In this document: positions 23,213 through 29,550 of the stretch, piece by piece | Position numbering within the stretch: the first letter of the stretch is position 1 | How the letters are laid out: every line of letters begins with the position of its first letter | NCBI GenBank assembly: GCA_002342415.1 | Contig: DDPY01000022.1 | Span: 1-64,000 of the forward strand | DNA length: 64,000 nt | Direction: 5' to 3' | DNA from: Prevotella sp. UBA2456 | GTDB lineage: Bacteria > Bacteroidota > Bacteroidia > Bacteroidales > Bacteroidaceae | The notes under the pieces: model-generated | The model's input: only the letters and a program-made list of their open reading frames with translations | The model's database searches: none | What the model was told of the DNA's origin: nothing | Made by a program: the position numbers and the translations under genes

Positions 23213-24172
23213 ATGAAAAACTTGAAGATGTATGAACCTACCGATAAGATGATCTCTCTTATCAAGGATAACTACAGTGTTTTGCAGGCACTTGGCTCCT
23301 TTGGCATCAACTTGGGTTTCGGTGACAGAACGGTGCAGGAGACCTGTGAGTTCAATCATGTGGACACCTATACTTTTCTTGCCGTCATCAATTTCTCCAT
23401 CAACGACTTCACCAGTTATGAGGATGACGAGCAAATCAGCGTCCCCACCTTGCTGCATTACCTGAAAGCCAGTCATGCCTACTACCTGGACTTCCAGCTC
23501 CCTTTTATTCGTCGTGAACTGGAAGAGAGCCTGGACAAGAACGATCAGCTTGCCAACCTGATACTGCGCCTCTATGATGAATATGCGGGCGAGATACGCC
23601 GCCACATGAAGTACGAGGAGAAAACACTGTTCCCTTATGTGGAGTCGCTGATAGAAGGAAAGCCCATGAACGACTATAACATTGAGACTTTCTCGAAGCA
23701 TCACGAGCAGACCGACAAGATGCTGCGCGAGGTGAAGCTCATGATTATTAAGTATCTGCCTACGGATTCCCATTTGAATAACAAGCTGACGGCTACGCTC
23801 TACGATATATATAATAATGAGGAATGGCTGCGTCAGCACGCAGAAGTGGAGGACCGTATCTTTGCTCCTGCCATCCAGCGTCTGGAGCGTGAGACCAAGC
23901 AGCAGGATGTATCCAGAAACATATCCAGCATGGTGTTCAAAGGTGGTACGGATAATATAGAATTGCTTTCGGACCGTGAGCGTGACGTGATTATCGGGGT
24001 GGTGCAGGGCATGCAGAACAAGGAGATAGCAGATAATCTCTGCATTTCTATCAATACGGTGATTACCCACCGCCGGAACATTGCCCGCAAGCTGCAGATA
24101 CACTCTGCCGCCGGGCTGACCATCTACGCCATCGTCAACGGCCTGGTCGACATCTCCAGCGTCAAGCTCTGA
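23213..24172 (+). CDS. Ric/ScdA-like hemerythrin domain fused to a LuxR-type helix-turn-helix
   Basis: 319 residues. Residues 7-60 resemble the ScdA_N/DUF542 domain of Ric (YtfE/ScdA) proteins. The segment GINLGFGDRTVQETC aligns with the family's GIDFCCGGD motif, but the two cysteines are replaced by Leu-Gly. Residues 80-225 look like a hemerythrin four-helix bundle, with His in HYLKASH, HMKYEEKTLF (HxxxE), SKHHEQ and HAEVEDRIF (HxxxE), enough for a di-iron site. Residues 252-319 are a LuxR-type HTH (LSDRERDV, NKEIADNL, TVITHRRNIARKL). This suggests a transcription factor sensing oxygen, nitric oxide or iron through a di-iron centre. Divergent from the porin-imelysin operon. The HTH resembles that of the regulator at 26089-26679. 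Confidence 0.82.
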   Translation: MKNLKMYEPTDKMISLIKDNYSVLQALGSFGINLGFGDRTVQETCEFNHVDTYTFLAVINFSINDFTSYEDDEQISVPTLLHYLKASHAYYLDFQLPFIRRELEESLDKNDQLANLILRLYDEYAGEIRRHMKYEEKTLFPYVESLIEGKPMNDYNIETFSKHHEQTDKMLREVKLMIIKYLPTDSHLNNKLTATLYDIYNNEEWLRQHAEVEDRIFAPAIQRLERETKQQDVSRNISSMVFKGGTDNIELLSDRERDVIIGVVQGMQNKEIADNLCISINTVITHRRNIARKLQIHSAAGLTIYAIVNGLVDISSVKL

Positions 24173-24188
24173 ACTATTCTTTCTTCTG

Positions 24189-25184
24189 TCACTTTCCTGT
24201 CACGGTGTTCAGGAAGGTGGCCGTCCTGAGCGCCATGTTTTCACGTAGTTGGTCGCGATAGAGCCATATTTCTCGCGAGTGGTAGTTGCCCTCCTTGCCT
24301 ATCAGCGGCAGCACATAGTCCTGTGCTGTGAACCCTTCTACGATCAGCAGCCCCGTCGAAGTGTCAAGCCGGACGCTCATCGTGTCTTTCTGCTGTCTGT
24401 CCACAGGCAGCAGCTGCGACGGCTCGGTGTGCAGGAGGGCGGAGACGCTGTCCGTCCGCCAGTTGACAGGATTGATAGCCACCCGGCTTCTCTCCCATCC
24501 CCGCATGGTACAGGTGGTGTCGCGTACCGAGTTATAGCAGACGGTGACACCAGTGTCGTCGGCTCTCTTTGCTGCAACGATGTGGGGGTGGCTCTCTTGA
24601 ATGGTGGTGCCGATGGCATAGGCGGCAATCATCCTTTCATACGTCTCCTGGTCCATCTCTTTCAGCAGTTCCAGCATGAGGCGGCCTCCCTGGCTGTATC
24701 CTGCCAGAATGAAGGGACGGTGTCCGTTGAGATGCTTCAGATAGTATTGGAAGGCACGGCGCACATCGCCCAGGGGCAGGGTCATGCGGGCTGCCGTCAG
24801 ACTGTCGCTCTCAAGACTCTGTAGCGAGCACTGGCGGTAGTAGGGCGAAAAGTAGTTCAGCCGCCCGCTTACCAGCGTGTCCACACCCAGCATCTCTGCG
24901 TAAAGCGGTGCCCGCAGGCTGTCACGATAGGTGTCGGCATAATGGCAGGTCTCGCCATTGGGCAGCACATAGTCGCCCGTCTCAGTCGATATGATGTAGA
25001 ACACATCGGCAGCCGCCTTCCTGTTGTTGACATACCACTGTGTAGGGTCTTGATAGTGAGGCTCCTCCGGAATGGATTCGGAAGTAGCCTTGCGCTGCTG
25101 GCACGAAGTCCATGCTGTCAGCACAACCAGCATGACGGATAATAGTCTTAAGATAGAGTCGCCTGTTCTTGTCATGTGAAACAT
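24189..25184 (-). CDS. DUF3089-family alpha/beta-hydrolase-like lipoprotein
   Basis: 331 residues. The signal peptide ends in TAWTSC (lipobox). The nucleophile elbow AGYSQGG and the early segment ADVFYIISTET match DUF3089, a family with an alpha/beta-hydrolase fold and no agreed substrate. An Asp and His that could complete a triad are present in the C-terminal half but cannot be fixed by eye. It converges on the di-iron regulator gene, with 16 bases between stop codons and no visible terminator. It has its own promoter at 25197-25204 and appears to be a single-gene unit. Confidence 0.75.
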   Translation of the reverse strand: MFHMTRTGDSILRLLSVMLVVLTAWTSCQQRKATSESIPEEPHYQDPTQWYVNNRKAAADVFYIISTETGDYVLPNGETCHYADTYRDSLRAPLYAEMLGVDTLVSGRLNYFSPYYRQCSLQSLESDSLTAARMTLPLGDVRRAFQYYLKHLNGHRPFILAGYSQGGRLMLELLKEMDQETYERMIAAYAIGTTIQESHPHIVAAKRADDTGVTVCYNSVRDTTCTMRGWERSRVAINPVNWRTDSVSALLHTEPSQLLPVDRQQKDTMSVRLDTSTGLLIVEGFTAQDYVLPLIGKEGNYHSREIWLYRDQLRENMALRTATFLNTVTGK

Positions 25185-25196
25185 TATTTAATGGTG

Positions 25197-25204
25197 CAAA
25201 GTTA
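25197..25204 (-). promoter_or_regulatory. Promoter -7 box (TAACTTTG)
   Basis: TAACTTTG on the minus strand, 13 bases before the DUF3089 start codon. Confidence 0.7.
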
Positions 25205-25448
25205 CGAAATAAGTGAGAGAAAATGGAAAAGAAAAATCTTTTTTTGTATATCGGGTATTAAACTATTTACGTATTCTTCCATGTTGGGAATGGAAACGAG
25301 GAAAGTAGATAGCCGTGGACAACTCTATAGAATAAAACTCCATCGGGTAGTTAGGATTTTCCACGGCTTCGGCGGTGCGTCACCCTGTCTTTGATGAGTT
25401 ATCGGGACGAGCTGAGAATTACTCCCTCATAGATAGAATCCTTTCGCT

Positions 25449-25483
25449 GAAGTTGCGTTTCGTCGGTTGCGAAACGTAACTTC
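25449..25483. repeat. 14-bp inverted repeat (hairpin)
   Basis: GAAGTTGCGTTTCG (25449-25462) pairs with CGAAACGTAACTTC (25470-25483) around TCGGTTG, with one G-T pair. There is no T run on either strand, so it is not a standard terminator. Confidence 0.7.
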
Positions 25484-25550
25484 ATTGGGGACGATCAGTA
25501 ACTTCGTGGGGCGTGAAACGGGTGATCAACTTTTTCCAGGGTAAGACTAA

Positions 25551-25598
25551 TAAAAAACTCCTACTCTCCAGCCCTGTGATGGTAGGAGGGTAGGAGTT
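25551..25598 (-). terminator. Terminator of the greA operon
   Basis: AACTCCTACTCTCC (25556-25569) and GGAGGGTAGGAGTT (25585-25598) form a 14-bp stem with one G-T pair. The minus-strand U run is encoded at 25551-25557. Confidence 0.85.
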
Positions 25599-25602
25599 AA
25601 TC

Positions 25603-26073
25603 TTATGCTATGCGCTCGATGGCGTCGATGCGGAGCTTCAGGGTGCCGGCAGGTACGCGTACCTCGACGGTGTCGCCGACCTTCTTGTTCATCAGTGCCT
25701 GGGCGATGGGTGACTTGACGGAGATTTTTCCCTCGCGCAGATTGGCCTCGTGGGGGCTGGCTATGGTGTAGCTCATGGTGGCATTGTTGGCGAGGTTGGT
25801 GATCTTCACCTTGCACAGCAGCTGGACGGTGTCGCTGCCCAGCTTCGAGGTGTCAATCACGCGGGCGTTGGCCAGCACGCGCTGCTTGAAGCGGATTCGT
25901 CCTAATATCCGTCCTTGCTCGCGCTTGGCGGCATGGTATTCGAAATTCTCGCTGAGGTCGCCTTTGTCGCGGGCTTCGGCGATAGCCTCTCTTACCTGCG
26001 GCAGGTCGACATTCTCCAGTTGGCGTAGTTCGGCTACCAGCTTGTCGTAGCCTTCCTGAGACATATATTCCAT
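25603..26073 (-). CDS. greA: Transcription elongation factor GreA
   Basis: 156 residues, the usual length. The N-terminal coiled coil (about 10-75) includes DKGDLSENFEYHAAKREQ, with the acidic tip residues that act in RNA polymerase's secondary channel. The C-terminal FKBP-like domain contains SPIAQALMNKKVGDTVEV. It rescues backtracked RNA polymerase by stimulating transcript cleavage. Here it is the last gene of the stress-type operon, 15 bases after the LuxR regulator, and is followed by a strong terminator. That placement ties elongation control to the partner-switching and alarmone genes upstream, which is an inference from order. Confidence 0.95.
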   Translation of the reverse strand: MEYMSQEGYDKLVAELRQLENVDLPQVREAIAEARDKGDLSENFEYHAAKREQGRILGRIRFKQRVLANARVIDTSKLGSDTVQLLCKVKITNLANNATMSYTIASPHEANLREGKISVKSPIAQALMNKKVGDTVEVRVPAGTLKLRIDAIERIA

Positions 26074-26088
26074 AGTGTTTTTCTTTCT

Positions 26089-26679
26089 TTAGATGTTGTT
26101 GATGTCGACATAGCCGTGCATGACCGCATAGATGGTGAGGGCCGATACCGACTTCATGCCGAGCTTGTCCATGATGTTCTTGCGATGGGTGATGACGGTG
26201 GCTAGCCCGATGTTCAGCTTGGCGGCAATCTCCTTGTTGATATAGCCCTGTACGATGAGCGACATCACCTCAATTTCGCGGTCTGTCAGTATCTTCTGTT
26301 GCAGGATGTGTGGCATCGGGGGCAGATTGCGCCCTCCGCCGTGCGCATGCTGCACCATCATCAGCAGTTGCCTGATGAGCTGCGGCTCGGGCTGGTTGAT
26401 GCACAACGAGTGGAAGTCGCTGAGCTGGCTGGTATCCGTCAGCGACAGGGTGAGCACGATGGTCTTGCGCCGTTGCTCGGAAAAGAAGGTGCGGTTGGAG
26501 AGCACGATGTCCATCGCGACAAAGTAGTGGACATACTGCTCAGGATGGTTGGACTCCAGCTCGGCAAAGCTGCCATAGGTGTCGACCGTCATGATGGGCA
26601 TGACGTTCTGCAGCACTTGCTTGAGTCCGAGTACGGCCAGCGTGTTAGCGTCGATGATGGCTATCTTGGGTCTGTTCAT
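26089..26679 (-). CDS. LuxR-type response-regulator-like protein
   Basis: 196 residues. The N-terminal 120 residues have the layout of a receiver domain (IAIIDANTLAVLGL, with an Asp at the end of a later strand in VAMDIVLS), but the usual acidic cluster is reduced to one Asp. Residues 130-196 are a LuxR-type HTH (LTDREIEVMSLIV, NKEIAAKL, TVITHRKNIMDKLG). The HTH is closely similar to the one fused to the di-iron domain at 23213-24172, so both may bind related sites. Overlaps the upstream RelA/SpoT-like gene by 4 bases and is therefore translationally coupled. The upstream kinase, if any, is not encoded here. Confidence 0.82.
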   Translation of the reverse strand: MNRPKIAIIDANTLAVLGLKQVLQNVMPIMTVDTYGSFAELESNHPEQYVHYFVAMDIVLSNRTFFSEQRRKTIVLTLSLTDTSQLSDFHSLCINQPEPQLIRQLLMMVQHAHGGGRNLPPMPHILQQKILTDREIEVMSLIVQGYINKEIAAKLNIGLATVITHRKNIMDKLGMKSVSALTIYAVMHGYVDINNI

Positions 26680-27770
26680 TTATGCATGAATGAGAGATGG
26701 CTGGCCTGCTCGAGTACAAGATCTGCCAAGACGGCATTCTGCTCGCGCTTCCCGTTGATGGTGTTAAACAGATGGATAAGTCCTGCCTTGCCGCTGCCCA
26801 TCTTCAGGAGGTACACGATGCAGAGGTTCTGCAGTCCTACAGTCTCTGACAGGATGTCGATGTCGGTGCTTCCCAGCTGGTAGAGAGCCAGTTGGTAGGC
26901 ATCGTCAAAGTTGTCGTGAATAAATCTCTCGACATCGGCCAGTGTGTCCAGTTTCATCATCTTGAGTACGGGCAGGTAGGTCATCAGTTCTGCATTTTGC
27001 AGCTCAGCCTGCGTGATGGCGGCAATTTTCTGGTTCAGCTTGTCGAAGGGCCTCATCTGGAGATAGCTGCGGAAGGTGTCGCCGTCAAGCTCTACCTTGT
27101 CGAACTTTCCGCTCATGACGAGCTTCTGTGCGCGGCGGCGGTAGTCGGTGATGGCTGTCCGGATGCGGCTGAACTCATTGTCTGCCAGTTCGAGCAGTCC
27201 CGCCAGCCGGCTTAGGCTGCGGTGATATTCCATCGGCGTTTCGATTTCACTCTTATATCCGATGTCATGCTGGATGGCAGACCATACGTGTTGCAATGCT
27301 GTTCGCATCTGGATCTCAAAGCGTATCTCGTTGATTTCTGGAAACGAGGGGTCGAAGTAGAGATGCTTGGGCAGCGTGCAGATATAGTGCAGCGAGTTGT
27401 AGCCAAAGCTGTCGAACTTGTGCTGCTTGCGCTTGTCTACAGAGTTGGGCCAGTCGATATCGAAAATGGTTTCTGCCAATGAGGCTATGCGATCTACATC
27501 TTCATTATAGAAGGTGATGATGCGGATGCCGAAGATGTCTGTAATGTCAGATAGTGAGCTGTATTTCTGTCCCTTGCGGTGCAGTTTTCCAGCCAGCGAC
27601 TTTTCCGCCTTGATGCGCGACTCCATGGAGTTGAGCTCGAGGCCGATGTCCTTAATACGATTAGTCAGCAGGTTGAAAACAACCTGCTGAAGCTTCTCGT
27701 AGAGTGGTAGTTTGGCTCGAAACTCCTCGAGTAGCATTTCACCGTGGAGATCCAGTCCGTAGTTCTCCAT
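26676..27770 (-). CDS. RelA/SpoT-domain (p)ppGpp synthetase-like protein
   Basis: 364 residues. The nucleotidyltransferase domain (about residues 35-190) carries ITDIFGIRIITFY, YNSLHYICTLP and the EIQMRTALQHVW/HDIGYK motif of the alarmone synthetase family. There is no HD hydrolase domain before it and no TGS or ACT domain after it, so it is a synthetase-only type with a helical C-terminal half (about 200-364) of unknown role. It lies between a STAS-protein gene and a LuxR regulator and overlaps the latter. This suggests that alarmone output is one arm of the partner-switching system. Activity is inferred from motifs. Confidence 0.83.
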   Translation of the reverse strand: MENYGLDLHGEMLLEEFRAKLPLYEKLQQVVFNLLTNRIKDIGLELNSMESRIKAEKSLAGKLHRKGQKYSSLSDITDIFGIRIITFYNEDVDRIASLAETIFDIDWPNSVDKRKQHKFDSFGYNSLHYICTLPKHLYFDPSFPEINEIRFEIQMRTALQHVWSAIQHDIGYKSEIETPMEYHRSLSRLAGLLELADNEFSRIRTAITDYRRRAQKLVMSGKFDKVELDGDTFRSYLQMRPFDKLNQKIAAITQAELQNAELMTYLPVLKMMKLDTLADVERFIHDNFDDAYQLALYQLGSTDIDILSETVGLQNLCIVYLLKMGSGKAGLIHLFNTINGKREQNAVLADLVLEQASHLSFMHK

Positions 27771-27789
27771 CTGTGTTGCTGACTATGAT

Positions 27790-28092
27790 TTAGCGAATCT
27801 CAAATAAGTTGTAGAATCCAGTCATCATGAACACTTTCTTGATTTCGTCGTTGATGTGCTCAATGATTACCTTTCCTCCCTTGGATGCAGCCTCCTTGCG
27901 GATGGTAAGGAACAGACGGAGACCGGAGCTGCTGATATACTCGAGGTTGGTGCAGTCAAGTACGATTTCCTTGTCGGCGTTCTCCAGAATAGGAGCTATT
28001 TCCTGTTGTGCCTTCACTGCTGCGGGAGTATCCAAACGGCCGCTTACGGTGACGGCCATACCACCATTCTGTTCTTTAATGTCGAATGTCAT
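27790..28092 (-). CDS. STAS-domain anti-sigma-factor antagonist-like protein
   Basis: 100 residues, a single STAS domain of SpoIIAA/RsbV size. The segment YISSSGLRLF (residues 52-61) is the phosphorylation loop, where Ser55 aligns with the phosphoacceptor and Ser54 replaces the usual Asp. It should bind the HATPase partner encoded 13 bases upstream when unphosphorylated and be released when phosphorylated. A SpoIIE-type phosphatase that could dephosphorylate it is encoded at 32526-34901. The final target is unknown, since no sigma-B-type factor is encoded in the window. Confidence 0.88.
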   Translation of the reverse strand: MTFDIKEQNGGMAVTVSGRLDTPAAVKAQQEIAPILENADKEIVLDCTNLEYISSSGLRLFLTIRKEAASKGGKVIIEHINDEIKKVFMMTGFYNLFEIR

Positions 28093-28105
28093 AATTGTAT
28101 TTTTA

Positions 28106-28549
28106 TTAAATTGTTAATATTTTCTTCTTGAGTGTCAGGATGTTACGTCCTTCAGTGCGCTGATAGCTGATGCTGTCCATGATTTGTCGCACCAGGTGGA
28201 TGCCCAGTCCGCCGATAGAGCGCTCTTCTGCCGAGAGGGTTGTGTCGGCCTCCTTGTGCTTAGTAGGGTCGAAAGCAACACCCGAGTCGGAGAGTATGAA
28301 GACTATCTCCTGTCCGTTGCTGCTCATCTGGACATCAACCTCCCCTTTCGTTCCTGCCGGGTAGGCATACTCCATCACGTTCACCACCGCTTCCTCAATA
28401 GCCAGGTTGAGACTCATTGTCAGCGACATTTCCAGCCCGCTTTCCTCGGCGAAACTGTCAATCGTTTCGCATAGCTGCGGGATGGTCTCAATATCGTTAG
28501 GCAATGATATCTCTCGCTGTATGGTAGAATGTGCTTGTATCTCTGCCAT
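28106..28549 (-). CDS. RsbW/SpoIIAB-like HATPase (anti-sigma-type serine kinase)
   Basis: 147 residues. The N box LAIEEAVVNVMEYAYP and the glycine-rich GGLGIHLVRQIMD loop of the GHKL ATPase fold are clear. The protein is closely similar to the C-terminal domain of the SpoIIE-type protein at 32526-34901, including the phrases SLPNDIETIP and DTTLSAEER. That points to a duplication and suggests the two compete for the same STAS partner. It heads a five-gene unit (RsbW-like, STAS, RelA/SpoT, LuxR, GreA) with a promoter box at 28579-28586. Confidence 0.88.
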   Translation of the reverse strand: MAEIQAHSTIQREISLPNDIETIPQLCETIDSFAEESGLEMSLTMSLNLAIEEAVVNVMEYAYPAGTKGEVDVQMSSNGQEIVFILSDSGVAFDPTKHKEADTTLSAEERSIGGLGIHLVRQIMDSISYQRTEGRNILTLKKKILTI

Positions 28550-28578
28550 TTTCTTACGTACATTACTGATTTAGTGTG

Positions 28579-28586
28579 CAAAGATA
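28579..28586 (-). promoter_or_regulatory. Promoter -7 box (TATCTTTG) for the RsbW-to-greA operon
   Basis: TATCTTTG on the minus strand, 30 bases before the HATPase gene start. Confidence 0.75.
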
Positions 28587-28639
28587 AGAAATTTTATTGG
28601 CATGAACAAGAAAAGTAGTATTATTTTGTGTTAACGGCA

Positions 28640-28678
28640 TAAAAAAGCGTATTCTCCGTTTATTTAGGAGAATACGCT
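28640..28678 (-). terminator. Terminator after the lipoprotein gene
   Basis: AGCGTATTCTCC (28646-28657) and GGAGAATACGCT (28667-28678) form a perfect 12-bp stem. The minus-strand U run is encoded at 28640-28646. Confidence 0.88.
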
Positions 28679-28706
28679 GTCGGTAGACTTTAATCGTAAG
28701 AACCTT

Positions 28707-29507
28707 TTATTTTACCAATGCCTTACGTGCTGCTTCGATCTTCTCATCAGCCTCTTCCAGCTGGTTCTTCAGCTCAGCCACGGTGGTAGCGTTGAGCACG
28801 TCCAGAGGAGCAAGAGCCTCGGCAATGGGCTTAACCTCAGGATCGTACTGAGCCAGACGGTTGACAGCGTCGAGGATGAGCACAATGCGGAAAGACACGT
28901 TGGCAGCAGCGTTATCGTCGAATACGCTCAAGAACTTGTCAGAATTCTTTTCTACTACATACAGCTGCTCAACGAGTGCTGCAGAGGCAAGCTGCCAGAA
29001 GTAGTTGATACGGCCGTTCTCGCTCATGGCATCGTAGAGTGTGGTAGAAGTCTCGTAGAGGGTGTTGGCATCCTCGATGGCCTTGAACGAGGGGTCGTTG
29101 ATGTCGGCACTCAGCTTGGCAATAGCCTTGTCGTATTCCTCGACGGGCATTTCGTAGAGGGCAGCAATCTTCTTGTCTACATTCAGTGCGCTCAGCATGC
29201 GATACTTCTCAGCCAGTGTGGTGACCTCGTTGGCAGCGCTTGGCTGGAGCAGATAGTCGGGCTTCACCTGCTTCTCCTCCTTGGTGAGGGTCAGACCGCC
29301 GTTGCCTTCCTGTACGAAGGGCAGCTGGGGCAGTTTACCAACCTCTGCAGCAATGCTGTCGAAGTGCATCTTGATGCTGGCTTCAATCTGCTGCTGTTCA
29401 AAACTAATCAGGCTGTCAGTTTCTTCAGCGGCCTGAGTCTTCTTGCCTCCGCAGGATGCAAAGGCGATTGCTACTAATGCAATAGCGAAAACTGTTAACT
29501 TCTTCAT
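28707..29507 (-). CDS. Uncharacterised helical lipoprotein
   Basis: 266 residues. The signal peptide ends in IAFASCGG, so it is a lipoprotein. The rest is mostly alpha-helical, with a final charged helix (KNQLEEADEKIEAARKAL). I recognise no catalytic motif or named family. It follows the ABCG-like transporter gene by 43 bases without a canonical promoter box between them and ends at a terminator, so it is probably the last gene of the SpoIIE-ABC transcription unit. It may act with the transporter in the periplasm, which is inference from position only. Confidence 0.75.
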   Translation of the reverse strand: MKKLTVFAIALVAIAFASCGGKKTQAAEETDSLISFEQQQIEASIKMHFDSIAAEVGKLPQLPFVQEGNGGLTLTKEEKQVKPDYLLQPSAANEVTTLAEKYRMLSALNVDKKIAALYEMPVEEYDKAIAKLSADINDPSFKAIEDANTLYETSTTLYDAMSENGRINYFWQLASAALVEQLYVVEKNSDKFLSVFDDNAAANVSFRIVLILDAVNRLAQYDPEVKPIAEALAPLDVLNATTVAELKNQLEEADEKIEAARKALVK

Positions 29508-29550
29508 TGTTTAAGTTTAATTTTTTTAAGTTATAAATAATGTTAATTGG

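Larger units (their letters stand above)
25185..25602. other. Intergenic region with a long hairpin and the greA terminator
   Basis: This 418-base gap holds the DUF3089 promoter, a 14-bp hairpin at 25449-25483, a nearby partial repeat of its arm (TAACTTC, about 25498-25505) and the greA terminator at 25551-25598. No gene or RNA of a known class was recognised in 25205-25448. Confidence 0.6.
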
